Numbered from the stretch's first letter, positions 1 through 9,379 are shown. The stretch: 64,000 nucleotides of DNA from an uncultured Lutimaribacter sp. (GCA_913061505.1 CAJXSO010000011.1:1-64000); one strand, 5' to 3'. The notes: a model not told the origin generated them from the sequence alone. Program-made: numbers and translations.

Positions 1-2
1 CT

Positions 3-30
3 AAAAAGGCACGCTTTGCGTGCCTTTTTT
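3..30 (-). terminator. Rho-independent terminator after pcs
   Basis: A perfect hairpin (arms GGCACGC and GCGTGCC, TTT loop) has an A-run on one side and a T-run on the other, so it can work in both directions. It lies a few bases past the pcs stop codon on the minus strand. Confidence 0.85.
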
Positions 31-34
31 CTGT

Positions 35-736
35 TCAGCTGGGGGTGGCGCGCGCGGGGATCAGTTGCTGCATAATCCCCACGCCCAGCAAATACAGGCT
101 GGTGGCCACCAGCCCCCAATGCGCCCAGCTGCCGGGGTGAAAATCAACCCATGCGGCCCAGCCTGCAAAAATTGTCCAGGCCAGTGCCACGGGCAGCGAC
201 AGGCGGCGCCACCGCTGCGTGCGCACGGGATGGATGAATTTCAACGGTGTGAACATGGCAATCGCCAACAGCGCCACCAGCCCCACGATGACATAGAAAT
301 TGGGCTGCACAGCAAACAAGACCAGCACCAGCATGTTCCAGCATCCGGGAAAGCCCGAGAATGAATTGTCTTTTGTTTTCATTCGGTTGTCTGCAAAATA
401 CATGGCGCTGGCAAAGGTGATGACGATGATGGCAAACCAGCCCGTCCAGCCCGGCAACAGCCCCGATTTGAACAGCGCATAGGCGGGCACGAAAACATAA
501 GTCAGGTAATCGATGATCAGATCCAACAATACCCCGTCAAATTCGGGGGCGTTGGTTTTGACGTCATATTTGCGCGCCAATGGGCCATCGATCCCATCGA
601 CGGCAAAGGCCACGACCAGCCATAAAAACATCAAGCTCCACTTTTCCTCGACCGCGGCCAGCATGGCCAGCATGGCAAAAACTGCGCCCGTCGCGGTGAG
701 CAAATGCACCAATAACGCTTTGAATTGGATCGACAA
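35..736 (-). CDS. pcs: Phosphatidylcholine synthase
   Basis: This 233-residue membrane enzyme condenses free choline with CDP-diacylglycerol to make phosphatidylcholine in the inner membrane. The CDP-alcohol phosphotransferase signature is complete: D50-G51-x2-A54-R55, then 12 residues, then G68-x3-D72-x3-D76. The 12-residue spacing is that of the Pcs family. The rest is about eight hydrophobic segments. The start is a TTG preceded by AAAGGTAGG; no better ATG fits the conserved N-terminus. It follows xerC by 6 bases, so DUF484-xerC-pcs probably form one transcript. Its substrate, choline, is imported by choXWV at the other end of this window. Confidence 0.93.
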   Translation of the reverse strand: MSIQFKALLVHLLTATGAVFAMLAMLAAVEEKWSLMFLWLVVAFAVDGIDGPLARKYDVKTNAPEFDGVLLDLIIDYLTYVFVPAYALFKSGLLPGWTGWFAIIVITFASAMYFADNRMKTKDNSFSGFPGCWNMLVLVLFAVQPNFYVIVGLVALLAIAMFTPLKFIHPVRTQRWRRLSLPVALAWTIFAGWAAWVDFHPGSWAHWGLVATSLYLLGVGIMQQLIPARATPS

Positions 737-742
737 AATGAC

Positions 743-1684
743 CTACCTTTCAGAATTCGTCGCGCGCGCCCGGGGGTGGGTGGCCTCGTAGACCTGCAGC
801 AGGCGGGCGGTGTCTACGGCTGTATAGGCCTGCGTTGTAGAAAGCGAGGCATGCCCCAGCAATTCCTGAATGGCGCGCAAATCGCCGCCCGCATCCAGCA
901 AATGGGTGGCAAAGCTGTGGCGCATGGCATGGGGTGTGGCAGTGGCGGGCAGGCCCAGCTGCAGGCGCGCCTGTTCTACCACTTTTTGGATGGCGCGCGG
1001 GCCCAAGGGGCCACCCCGCACGCCAAGAAACACAGCGCCATCGGCCGCCACCGGGTGTGGCAACAGGCGCAGATACTGCGCCATGGCCTGTTGGGCGGCA
1101 GGCAAAACGGGCACCAACCGCTCTTTGCCGCCCTTGCCGATGATGCGCAGCATATCGCCCAGGGGCACATCGGCCCCGCGCAGCGAAAGCGCCTCGGATA
1201 TGCGCAAACCGCAGCCGTAAAGCAGCGTGACAACCGCCAGATCGCGCGCTGCCACCCAAGGTGCCGGGGCTTGTAATTCAACCCGGTCCAGCATGGCGCG
1301 GGCGGCATCCACAGCCAGGGGGCGGGGCAGTTTTTTCTGAAACTTCGGGCTGCGCGTGGCCAAGATTGCGGTGGGGTCAAACCCGTCACGTTCGGCCAGC
1401 CAGCGAACAAAGCTTTTGACGGCCGACAGTTTGCGCGCCAGCGAACGCGGGCCGATGCCCTGCGCGCGTTCATGCGCCATCCAGGCGCGCATGTCGCTGG
1501 TTTGCACCCCGCCCAAGGCCATGCAGCCCGGCGCCTGCCCCAAATGCTGGCCCAAAAACCCCAAAAACCCTGCCACATCATGGCGATAGGCGGCAATTGT
1601 GTTATCGGCCGCGCCCTTTAGCGCGCTTTGACGATCCAGCCAATCGGCCATGGCTTGCGTGGCACCGGGTGAGACATGGCTCAT
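743..1684 (-). CDS. xerC: Tyrosine recombinase XerC
   Basis: XerC acts with XerD at dif to resolve chromosome dimers. The N-terminal SAM-like DNA-binding domain covers about residues 10-100 and the catalytic domain the rest. All catalytic residues are visible: R161 (in GCGLRISEAL), K184 (IIGKGGKERLVP), H252 and R255 (PHAMRHSFATHLL), H278 (LLGHASLSTTQ) and Y287. I chose the ATG that overlaps the DUF484 stop as ATGA; an in-frame ATG nine bases upstream would add three residues. DUF484 followed by xerC is a common bacterial pairing, so this is the housekeeping XerC and not an integron or phage integrase. Confidence 0.93.
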   Translation of the reverse strand: MSHVSPGATQAMADWLDRQSALKGAADNTIAAYRHDVAGFLGFLGQHLGQAPGCMALGGVQTSDMRAWMAHERAQGIGPRSLARKLSAVKSFVRWLAERDGFDPTAILATRSPKFQKKLPRPLAVDAARAMLDRVELQAPAPWVAARDLAVVTLLYGCGLRISEALSLRGADVPLGDMLRIIGKGGKERLVPVLPAAQQAMAQYLRLLPHPVAADGAVFLGVRGGPLGPRAIQKVVEQARLQLGLPATATPHAMRHSFATHLLDAGGDLRAIQELLGHASLSTTQAYTAVDTARLLQVYEATHPRARATNSER

Positions 1685-2388
1685 GACAGCCAACGGCGCA
1701 TCACCCTTTCAAAGACGCCTGCGAAAAATGTCAGCAAATCAACGCCTTGGCTGGGTGAAAACTGATGTGGGTCTTCGGCACCCATCAACAACATGCCGGG
1801 CAGGCGCCCGCTGCCGAAATCCAGCCGCAAACAGGCCTCGGATCGCAACCACCCCGAGGCCTCGCCATAAACTGCGGCGCTGCCCTCGCGGATTTGGCGC
1901 AACACCACCGGGCGCACGGGCGTGCCGCGCCCGCCGGTCAGATAATCATCGACAAACCCAGGCCCCGCCACATGCAGCACATTGCCCAGTTTTTCCGAGG
2001 CCGGCGCGCCATCTGGCTGGGCACTTTCCAGCACCAAGCGGATGGTATCCACACGCAAAATGGCCGCAACCTCGCTGCCGAGGTTGCGCAAAAACCCTTC
2101 GAAATCAATCGGATCTAGCATGCACAAAATGGCGCGATGCACCTGGTTTGTGCCCGCCAGGTTTTCGTAGGCGGCAGCGATCACGTTGCGATGGGTATCT
2201 TCCAGCCGGGTCAGGCGCGCCTCTAGCCGCTCCATCGCAAGGCCGCGCAGATCCACGATATTGCTGCCCATGGCGCGGTCATTGGCCATGACCAAGGCGC
2301 GCATCAAATCGGCATCTTCCAGCACCACATCGGGCTGGGCCAAGATTTGGTCGCGTACCGCCTCGTCAATTTTCGGCTTGGTGGTCAT
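1681..2388 (-). CDS. DUF484 family protein
   Basis: A 235-residue soluble protein of the DUF484 family, which resembles GAF domains and has no established function. The N-terminal third is acidic and helical; the C-terminal two thirds carry the GAF-like core, ending in a segment with LLMGAEDPHQFSPSQGVDLLTFF. It overlaps xerC by four bases, and the family is usually found beside xerC, which suggests translational coupling but no proven functional link. No signal peptide or membrane segment is visible. Confidence 0.82.
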   Translation of the reverse strand: MTTKPKIDEAVRDQILAQPDVVLEDADLMRALVMANDRAMGSNIVDLRGLAMERLEARLTRLEDTHRNVIAAAYENLAGTNQVHRAILCMLDPIDFEGFLRNLGSEVAAILRVDTIRLVLESAQPDGAPASEKLGNVLHVAGPGFVDDYLTGGRGTPVRPVVLRQIREGSAAVYGEASGWLRSEACLRLDFGSGRLPGMLLMGAEDPHQFSPSQGVDLLTFFAGVFERVMRRWLS

Positions 2389-2501
2389 GCTTGCCTCGTG
2401 CCCCGGCTTTTGCGTTTGTCGGGAAGCTTATCAAAGCTTTCCCCGGTTTTCTGCTATTTTTTCCGGTTTCTGCGGGATCAGGCGGGGTTTTGTCAATGAA
2501 G

Positions 2502-2526
2502 AAGGCCCGCCCCTAGGGCAGGCCCT
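2502..2526 (-). terminator. Probable terminator after the transaldolase gene
   Basis: On the minus strand an 11-base stem (AGGGCCTGCCC paired with GGGCGGGCCTT, two G-U pairs) is followed by a short T-rich tail. It lies about 50 bases past the transaldolase stop. The tail is weak, so termination may be partial. Confidence 0.45.
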
Positions 2527-2574
2527 GCGCGCCCAAAGGCGTGTGGGTTTCGCAAGCGGGCGGTTTGCGCCGGC

Positions 2575-3228
2575 TTAGACGATTTTAATGCCCGCGCTTT
2601 CCGCGTCTTTCAAAAACTGCGCCAGGCCTGCATCGGTCAGCGGGTGCTGTGCCAGTTTCTTGATCACTTCGGGCGGTGCGGTCATGACATCGGCCCCAAT
2701 TTTCGCGGCATCCGACACGTGATTAACCGTGCGGATCGAGGCGGCCAAGATTTGGGTTTCAAAGCCGTAGTTGTCGTAAATCTCGCGGATATCGGCGATC
2801 AGTTCCATGCCATCAAGGTTGATGTCGTCCAGGCGCCCGATGAACGGGCTGATGAATGTGGCGCCCGCTTTGGCGGCCAACAGGGCCTGATTGGCCGAGA
2901 AACACAAGGTGACATTGATCATATGCCCCTCGGAGGACAGGGTTTTGCAGGCTTTCAGCCCGTCCCATGTCAGCGGCAGTTTGATGGCAATATTGTCGGC
3001 AATCGCGGCCAGCTTGCGCCCTTCGGCGATCATGGCGCTGGCGTCGGTGGCGACAACTTCGGCGCTGACCGGGCCATCGACCAAAGCGGCGATTTCTTTG
3101 GTAACTTCCAAAATATCGCGGCCTGATTTTTTGATCAGCGAGGGGTTTGTGGTAACGCCATCGACGATTCCAAGATCGTTCAGTTCGGAAATGGCGGCGA
3201 TGTCGGCGGTGTCCACGAAGAATTTCAT
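2575..3228 (-). CDS. tal: Transaldolase, TalC/FSA-type
   Basis: A 217-residue TIM-barrel aldolase of the short transaldolase/fructose-6-phosphate aldolase family. It starts [10 protein letters not shown], and the Schiff-base lysine is K83 in [12 protein letters not shown]. At the site where E. coli fructose-6-phosphate aldolase has Tyr131, this protein has Phe129 (FISPFIGR). Phe is the transaldolase state, so I favour transaldolase of the pentose phosphate pathway over true fructose-6-phosphate cleavage. It is divergent from priA, with about 90 bases between the starts. Databases often name this family fsa by default. Confidence 0.85.
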   Translation of the reverse strand: MKFFVDTADIAAISELNDLGIVDGVTTNPSLIKKSGRDILEVTKEIAALVDGPVSAEVVATDASAMIAEGRKLAAIADNIAIKLPLTWDGLKACKTLSSEGHMINVTLCFSANQALLAAKAGATFISPFIGRLDDINLDGMELIADIREIYDNYGFETQILAASIRTVNHVSDAAKIGADVMTAPPEVIKKLAQHPLTDAGLAQFLKDAESAGIKIV

Positions 3229-3317
3229 GGCTGGCTCCTATGGCAGTGGGCTTGCTCCGCCCCGCCTTTACCCCATAGGACTGGAAGTCGAAACCGAAAA
3301 CTGCGGGGCATGTCGGC

Positions 3318-5507
3318 GTGAGCGCATTCTTTGAACAAGGGGCATTGGTGGCGGTGCTGACAGCCGAGCCGCTGGACCGCCTGCTTGATTACCGCGCGCC
3401 CGAGGGGGGCTGCATGCTGGGGGCCTTTGTGCAGGTGCCGCTGGGGCCACGCCGGGTTTTGGGCGTGGTGTGGGGCCCGGGCGAGGGGCGGTTCGACCCG
3501 GCCAAGATACGCGCGGTGCACAAACTGCTTGATGTGCCGCCGATGCGCGAAGAATTGCAAGAATTTCTGACGCGGGCGGGCGAATATACGCTAACCCCCC
3601 TGTCGCAAATGCTGCGGCTTGCCACGCGCGCGCCGGGCTTGGGTGATCCGCCCGCGATGCGCAAGATATACCGTTTGGGCGCCCAGCCCCCCGCCCGCCT
3701 GACCGAGGCGCGCGCCCGCGTTTTGCAAGTGCTGCAAGACTATGGCGGCTTGGCCTTTACCATGGGCGAGCTTTCGGCCAGCGCGGGCGTGACCAGCAGC
3801 GTGATCAAGGGGCTAGTGGCCCAAGGCGCGCTGCGCGAAGAGGACAGCCCACGCGATCTGCCCTTTCAGCGGCTAGATCCGGGCCATGGCGCCCGCGCCC
3901 TGACCGCGGCACAGGACGAGGCCGCGCAGCTGCTGGTGGCGGGGCTGCGCGCGGGGGGCTATGGCACCACGCTTTTGCATGGTGTCACCGGTTCGGGCAA
4001 AACCGAGGTCTATCTCGAGGCGGTGGCCGAATGCCTGCGGATGGGGCGCCAGGCGCTGGTTTTGCTGCCTGAAATCGCCCTGACGCAAGAATTTTTAACC
4101 CGGGTCGAGGCACGCTTTGGCGCGCGCCCCGCCGAATGGCATTCGGGCGTCACCCTGACCGAACGGCGCCGGGTGTGGCGCATGGCCGCCGAGGGCGGTG
4201 TGGGGCTGGTGGTGGGCGCCCGATCGGCGCTGTTTTTACCCTATCAAAACCTGGGGCTGGTTGTGGTGGATGAAGAACACGACACCTCGTATAAGCAAGA
4301 GGAAGGCGTGATTTATAACGCCCGCGATATGGCGGTGCTGCGCGCCAGTATTTGCGGCGCGCGGGTGGTGCTGGCCTCGGCCACGCCCAGTTTGGAAACT
4401 TGGGCCAATGCCGAGGCGGGCAAATACCAAAAGCTGGTCTTGGCCAACCGCTTTGGCGCCAGTGTGCTGCCCCAGATGCAGGCCATCGATATGCGCGCCG
4501 AAACCTTGCCGGCGCAGCGCTGGATTTCGGCGCCGCTGCAGGGGGCGGTAAACGCGCGTATTGCGGCGGGCGAACAGGCGCTTTTGTTCATCAATCGCCG
4601 TGGCTATGCGCCGGTCACGCTGTGCCGGGCCTGTGGCCACCAGATCGGCTGCGATCACTGCGATGCGCGGATGGTCGAGCACCGGTTTTTGAAACGCCTT
4701 GTGTGCCACCAATGCGGCGAAACCAAACCCATGCCCGATGCCTGCCCCGCCTGCCATGTCGAGGGGCGATTGGCCGCTGTTGGCCCCGGGGTCGAGCGGC
4801 TGGGCGAAGAGGCGGCCGCACTTTTCCCGCATGCGCGTATTGCCACGCTTAGCTCGGATATGTTTGGCAGTGCGCGCGCGCTCAAGGCGCAGATTGCCGC
4901 CATCGCTGCGGGCGAGGCCGATATCATCATTGGCACCCAGCTGGTGGCCAAGGGGCATAATTTTCCCCGCCTTACGCTGGTGGGGGTGATCGATGCCGAT
5001 CTGGGGCTGCAAGGATCAGATTTGCGCGCCGCGGAACGCACCTTTCAGCTGATGCGCCAGGTGGCGGGCCGCGCAGGCCGGGCCGAACGCGCAGGCGTGG
5101 CCATGTTGCAAACCTATCAGCCCGAACACCCGGTGATCCGCGCCATTTTGGGTGGTGACGAGCAGGGGTTTTGGCAGGCCGAGGCCGCGCTGCGCCAGCA
5201 GGCCGGCGTGCCGCCCTATGGGCGTATGGCCGGTATCATCATTTCCGCCCCAAACCCGCAAGCGGCCTTTGATCTGGGCCAGGAACTGGCCCGGCGCACG
5301 GGCCCTTTGCTGCGCGTGGGCGCGCAGGTTTTCGGGCCTGCGCCCGCACCCATTGCGCGCATTCGGGGGCGCCACCGCGTGCGGTTATTGGTCAAGGCCG
5401 ATCGCGGCGTGGCGCTGCAGCCGGCGCTGGCGGCTTGGGTGGGGCAGCTGCGCCTGCCTGCACAAGTGCGGCTGGCCATCGACATTGACCCGCAAAGCTT
5501 TTTCTAG
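3318..5507 (+). CDS. priA: Primosomal protein N' (PriA helicase)
   Basis: PriA reloads the replisome at repaired forks. The 729-residue protein has an N-terminal DNA-binding region, Walker A (VTGSGKTEVYLEA, about residue 222), a DEEH box (about 317) and two zinc-binding clusters made of four CxxC pairs at about 435-480 (CRAC, CDHC, CHQC, CPAC). The helicase C-terminal motifs follow (GTQLVAKGHNFP; QVAGRAGRAER). Translation starts at GTG. It is convergent with the sulfur-transporter gene, with only 20 bases between them and no obvious terminator. Confidence 0.95.
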   Translation: MSAFFEQGALVAVLTAEPLDRLLDYRAPEGGCMLGAFVQVPLGPRRVLGVVWGPGEGRFDPAKIRAVHKLLDVPPMREELQEFLTRAGEYTLTPLSQMLRLATRAPGLGDPPAMRKIYRLGAQPPARLTEARARVLQVLQDYGGLAFTMGELSASAGVTSSVIKGLVAQGALREEDSPRDLPFQRLDPGHGARALTAAQDEAAQLLVAGLRAGGYGTTLLHGVTGSGKTEVYLEAVAECLRMGRQALVLLPEIALTQEFLTRVEARFGARPAEWHSGVTLTERRRVWRMAAEGGVGLVVGARSALFLPYQNLGLVVVDEEHDTSYKQEEGVIYNARDMAVLRASICGARVVLASATPSLETWANAEAGKYQKLVLANRFGASVLPQMQAIDMRAETLPAQRWISAPLQGAVNARIAAGEQALLFINRRGYAPVTLCRACGHQIGCDHCDARMVEHRFLKRLVCHQCGETKPMPDACPACHVEGRLAAVGPGVERLGEEAAALFPHARIATLSSDMFGSARALKAQIAAIAAGEADIIIGTQLVAKGHNFPRLTLVGVIDADLGLQGSDLRAAERTFQLMRQVAGRAGRAERAGVAMLQTYQPEHPVIRAILGGDEQGFWQAEAALRQQAGVPPYGRMAGIIISAPNPQAAFDLGQELARRTGPLLRVGAQVFGPAPAPIARIRGRHRVRLLVKADRGVALQPALAAWVGQLRLPAQVRLAIDIDPQSFF

Positions 5508-5527
5508 CCACCCCGCCTGTCTGGCCA

Positions 5528-6595
5528 TTATGCCAGCAGGCCTGCGCGCTGGCCGCGTTGATCTAGAACGAAATCCGTGGCCATGGCGCCCAGCCACATG
5601 CAAAACAGCGCCAGCCAGGCCGTGCCCGCAAAAACCGATCCGCCAGTCACGCCTGCACCAATGGCGCAGCCCCCCGCCAGCATGGCGCCAAAGCCCATCA
5701 GCACCGCCCCAAACATCGACCGGCGCATGGTTGCGGCATCGCTGAAGCCTTCGAATTTAAACTCGCCCATCACCACCGCGCTGCTGAACGAGCCCAGCAC
5801 AACCCCGGGCACCAGCCCCACCGAGAATTGCATCACCTCGTTGCGATCCAGAAAAAACATCAGCGTATGGGCCGATGGGCCTGAAAACGTGACGCTTTCC
5901 ACTGTCACCGGGTCAAAGGCCAGCTGCGACAAAGCATGGGTGCTGACCCAGCCCACCGCCACGGCAAAGCCCACGCCCGCGCCAAAAATGATTCGCATCA
6001 CCGGGATTTGGTTGCGCCATGACAAAACCAAGGCCAGCACCGCAAACACCACCCCAATGGCCAACCCGCCCCAATCTGGCAGGCCAAAAGCGCCCAACAG
6101 ATCTAGATTGCGCCCCCCTTGCGTGACCCAAAGCGCGGCCAGCGTGTTGCGGCTGTCTGCCAAAATGCCGGCCAGGCTCATCTGTGCCACCACCGCAAAC
6201 ACTAGCCCCGCCACCACCGATCGCAGGTTGCCCGTGGCCGCCAGCACCAGCAAACGCCCCGAACAGCCGCGTGCCAGCACCATGCCCACGCCAAAGATCA
6301 ACCCGCCGATAATGGCCCCAGACCAGCTGCCGGGAATGGCCATTTGGCGGGCGTTTGCGGCATCAAAAAGCCCCAGTAACTGCGCGGCCTGCACCCAAAC
6401 CACCGCTGTGGAAAAGGTTAAAAACCACACCGCCACTTTATCGCCCATCTGGCGGCGGGCAAATTCCACCGTGGCCGCGCGCAGGCAAAACCGCGAGCGC
6501 TGCGCCGACACGCCAAAAATAACGCCGGTGGCCAGGCCCAATAGCGCTGCGGTTTCCGGCTCGCCCAGGGTTTCTACAAGCGACAGCAAATCCAT
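5528..6595 (-). CDS. YeeE/YedE family transporter, TsuA-like (thiosulfate)
   Basis: A 355-residue polytopic membrane protein of the YeeE/YedE family, whose best-known member, TsuA, takes up thiosulfate. The family's three conserved cysteines are present: C37 (SRFCLRAA), C111 (LARGCSGRLL) and one near 310 (LAGGCAIGAG). In TsuA they pass thiosulfate through the channel by transient S-H-S hydrogen bonds. I set the start at MDLLSLVETL because AAAGGAG lies seven bases upstream; an upstream in-frame start would add 27 non-conserved residues. It is divergent from the MFS gene, with an anaerobox-like site between them. The exact substrate is an inference. Confidence 0.85.
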   Translation of the reverse strand: MDLLSLVETLGEPETAALLGLATGVIFGVSAQRSRFCLRAATVEFARRQMGDKVAVWFLTFSTAVVWVQAAQLLGLFDAANARQMAIPGSWSGAIIGGLIFGVGMVLARGCSGRLLVLAATGNLRSVVAGLVFAVVAQMSLAGILADSRNTLAALWVTQGGRNLDLLGAFGLPDWGGLAIGVVFAVLALVLSWRNQIPVMRIIFGAGVGFAVAVGWVSTHALSQLAFDPVTVESVTFSGPSAHTLMFFLDRNEVMQFSVGLVPGVVLGSFSSAVVMGEFKFEGFSDAATMRRSMFGAVLMGFGAMLAGGCAIGAGVTGGSVFAGTAWLALFCMWLGAMATDFVLDQRGQRAGLLA

Positions 6596-6649
6596 CTGCG
6601 GCTCCTTTGTGTTTCGGGGGTATATGCGGCTATGCGCAGCTCGCCTGCC

Positions 6650-6663
6650 TTGATTCAGATCAT
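6650..6663. promoter_or_regulatory. Candidate FNR/FnrL box
   Basis: TTGATTCAGATCAT matches the FNR-type consensus TTGAT-N4-ATCAA at 9 of 10 positions. It sits about 55 bases upstream of the sulfur-transporter start and 83 bases upstream of the MFS start, inside their shared promoter region. FnrL and related CRP/FNR regulators bind such sites in Rhodobacterales. Confidence 0.55.
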
Positions 6664-6745
6664 ATTGGCCGATCACCCCGCTACTGCCCGCCTACCGTAG
6701 TGTTGCGCTCTTACCAAAGGCGGGGAAAAGGCGTATGGGCAAAGC

Positions 6746-7978
6746 ATGAAAACCATCACCCTTGCTCAGGCCCAGGGCCTGCCGTTTTGGCGCCGTCCTA
6801 TCGCGCTGCTGTTTTGCATGGCGTTGGGTATGCCGATTGCCTTTAACACCTGGTCGGCGCTGCTGAATAACTTTGTGATCGAGGTGGCAGGGTTTGATGG
6901 TGCCGATATTGGCCTGTTGCATACCGTGCGCGAGATACCGGGCTTTTTGGCGGTGGGCGTGATCGCGGTGCTGCTGCTGATGCGCGAGCAGGTCTTGGGG
7001 CTGGTTTCGCTGTTTATGCTGGGTGTGGCCACCGCCGTTACCGCGTGGTTCCCCACGATGGGCGGCATCCTGACCATCACGATGCTCAGCTCGATCGGGT
7101 TTCACTATTACGAAACCGTCAACCAATCGCTGCAGTTGCAATGGTTGCCCAAAGACCGTGCGCCGCAAATTCTGGGCTGGCTGCTGGCGGCGGGTTCGGC
7201 GGCAACGCTGGTGGCCTATGGGCTGATCGTGATGACATGGCGCGCCTTTGATCTGTCTTATGATCTGGTCTATCTGGTGTCTGGCGGTATCACCGCGGTG
7301 ATCGCGGTGATCTGTTACCTGCTCTACCCGCAATTCGAGGCGCCAAACCCGCAGAAAAAGCGCCTGATCCTGCGCCGCCGCTATTGGCTGTATTACGCCT
7401 TGCAATTCATGGCAGGCGCCCGGCGACAGATCTTTATCGTCTTTGCCGGCTTCATGATGGTCGAGAAATTTGGCTTTGACGTGCACGAGGTGACGGCGCT
7501 GTTCATGATCAACCTGGTGATCAATATGGGGCTTGCCCCGGTCTTTGGTCGTGCTGTGGCCCGGTTTGGCGAGCGTAATACGCTGGTGTTTGAATATAGC
7601 GGGCTGGCGATTGTATTTCTGGCCTATGGCGGGCTTTACTGGTTTGGCTGGGGCGTGGTGCTGGCCTCGGTTTTATATGTGGTGGATCACATGCTGTTTG
7701 CGCTGGCTTTGGCGCTGAAAACCTATTTCCAAAAAATCGCCGATCCGGCCGATATCGCCCCCACGGCGGCTGTGGCCTTTACCATCAATCACATCGCGGC
7801 GGTGGGCCTGCCTTGGGCCTTGGGGCTGATGTGGCTGGTGTCACCCACCGCGGTGTTTGTGCTGGCGGCGGCTATGGCCACCACCTCGCTGGGCTTGGCG
7901 CTGTGCATTCCGCGCCACCCCGAACCGGGGCGGGAAACCATTTTCACCCGCACCGTGCTGGCCAGCCCGGCCCAATAA
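6746..7978 (+). CDS. MFS transporter
   Basis: A 410-residue polytopic membrane protein with about 12 hydrophobic segments and an MFS-like arrangement: two six-helix halves joined by a basic loop around residue 205-215 (NPQKKRLILRRRYW). I recognise no substrate signature. Candidates such as TGTARTVREIPG-type signatures are absent, but a VREIPGFLAVG segment lies in helix 2-3. It runs with the MATE gene downstream (18-base gap) and is divergent from the TsuA-like gene. An anaerobox-like site upstream hints at oxygen-responsive expression. Confidence 0.75.
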   Translation: MKTITLAQAQGLPFWRRPIALLFCMALGMPIAFNTWSALLNNFVIEVAGFDGADIGLLHTVREIPGFLAVGVIAVLLLMREQVLGLVSLFMLGVATAVTAWFPTMGGILTITMLSSIGFHYYETVNQSLQLQWLPKDRAPQILGWLLAAGSAATLVAYGLIVMTWRAFDLSYDLVYLVSGGITAVIAVICYLLYPQFEAPNPQKKRLILRRRYWLYYALQFMAGARRQIFIVFAGFMMVEKFGFDVHEVTALFMINLVINMGLAPVFGRAVARFGERNTLVFEYSGLAIVFLAYGGLYWFGWGVVLASVLYVVDHMLFALALALKTYFQKIADPADIAPTAAVAFTINHIAAVGLPWALGLMWLVSPTAVFVLAAAMATTSLGLALCIPRHPEPGRETIFTRTVLASPAQ

Positions 7979-7996
7979 CACCAGATTGGATCTGAA

Positions 7997-9349
7997 ATGG
8001 ATAAGTCGGCAAAATTCTTGACCGGGTCCACGATGCGCCATGTCGTGGTCATGACGCTGACCGGCTCGCTTGGCCTAAGCTTTATGTTTTTGGTCGATTT
8101 CCTGGCGCTCTACTGGATCAGCCGCCTGCAAGACGAGCATCTGATCAGCGCCGTGGGCATTGCCGGCACCATACAGTTTTTCGTGGTCTCCGTGGCCATC
8201 GGCATGATGATCGCGGCGGTGGCGCTGGTGGCGCGGGCCTTGGGGCAGGGCAACCCCGACCGTGCCCGCCGCGTGGCGGTTTCGGCGTTGATATATGTCA
8301 CCACGCTGCAAAGCGCGATTGCGGTTGTGGTCTATTTCTGGCGCTTCGAAATTTTGGCCTGGTCCGGCGCCGAGGGCGAGGTGCTGCGGGTGGGGGCGCA
8401 GTTTTTGCAAATCTCGCTGCCTTCGCTGCCGCTGATTGCCATGGCAATGACATCCAGCGCAGTGCTGCGCGCCGCGGGCGAGGCGTGGCGCTCGATGATG
8501 GTAACATCTGTGGGCGGGCTGGTGGCGCTGGTGATTGACCCGATTTTGATCGTGGTTTTGGGCTGGGGTGTGCCGGGGGCAGGGCTGGCCATTGTAATTT
8601 CACGCGGCGTTATGGCGGGGTTTGGCCTGTATTGGGTCACGCGCCAAGGCCTGATGGGCCGGCCCAGCCGGGCCGATCTGGCGCATATCTGGCGCCCGTT
8701 TTTTGCCATTGCCGTGCCGGCTGTTGCCACCCAGGTTTCCACCCCCTTTGGCAATTGGGTGTTGATCAAGGCCATGGCGGCCCATGGCGAAAGCGCGGTG
8801 GCGGGTTTGGGTGTGGTGGCGCGCCTGCAGATCTTGGGCTTTGGCGGCATCTTTGCCCTATCGGGCGCCATTGGCGGCATCATCGGCCAAAACTATGGCG
8901 CGGGCCTGCATGACCGCGTGCGCCAGGCCTATGTGGATGCTTTGAAATTCTGCGCGATTTACACCGCGGTTGTCTGGGCTTTGATGGTGGTATTTGCCGA
9001 TTATCTGGCCCGCGCTTTTGGGCTTGGGGCCGATGGCGCGCAGGTGGTGCATTGGTTTGCCTGGATCGGTGCGGGCAGTTTCGTGTTCACCGGCGCGCTG
9101 TTTGTGGCCAATGCCGCCTTTAACAATTTGGGCCGCCCGGTTTGGGCAACAGCGGCCAATTGGGCGCGCGATGGCCTGCTGATGGCGCCTTTGGCCTTTG
9201 GCCTGGGGGCGATTTGGGCCGGGTTTGGCGTGATCGTCGCGCAGGCGCTGGCCAATGTGCTGGTAGGGGCATTGGTGGCCTGGGCGGGCTGGCGCTTTGT
9301 TGTGCGGGGCGCGCGCGCCGGGCTTGACCCTGCGGTGCATCGGGCCTAA
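7997..9349 (+). CDS. MATE family efflux transporter
   Basis: A 450-residue membrane protein with the MATE fold: 12 hydrophobic segments in two homologous halves (about 15-225 and 235-440). It starts MDKSAKFLTG and has the family's G-rich segments such as GIAGTIQFFV and GFGGIFALSGAIGGIIGQNYGAG. MATE proteins expel cationic drugs or metabolites using Na+ or H+. The substrate cannot be told from sequence. The ribosome-binding site is weak (GGATCTGAA), consistent with coupling to the MFS gene 18 bases upstream. It is only distantly related to the second MATE protein in this window. Confidence 0.85.
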   Translation: MDKSAKFLTGSTMRHVVVMTLTGSLGLSFMFLVDFLALYWISRLQDEHLISAVGIAGTIQFFVVSVAIGMMIAAVALVARALGQGNPDRARRVAVSALIYVTTLQSAIAVVVYFWRFEILAWSGAEGEVLRVGAQFLQISLPSLPLIAMAMTSSAVLRAAGEAWRSMMVTSVGGLVALVIDPILIVVLGWGVPGAGLAIVISRGVMAGFGLYWVTRQGLMGRPSRADLAHIWRPFFAIAVPAVATQVSTPFGNWVLIKAMAAHGESAVAGLGVVARLQILGFGGIFALSGAIGGIIGQNYGAGLHDRVRQAYVDALKFCAIYTAVVWALMVVFADYLARAFGLGADGAQVVHWFAWIGAGSFVFTGALFVANAAFNNLGRPVWATAANWARDGLLMAPLAFGLGAIWAGFGVIVAQALANVLVGALVAWAGWRFVVRGARAGLDPAVHRA

Positions 9350-9379
9350 CGCCAAGGCGCAGCCATTAAGGAGCATACC

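Noticed and set aside
743-1684. Tyrosine recombinase as a sign of an integrated element
   Set aside because: Sequence and the DUF484 neighbour identify housekeeping XerC; there is no tRNA, att-like repeat or cargo around it.
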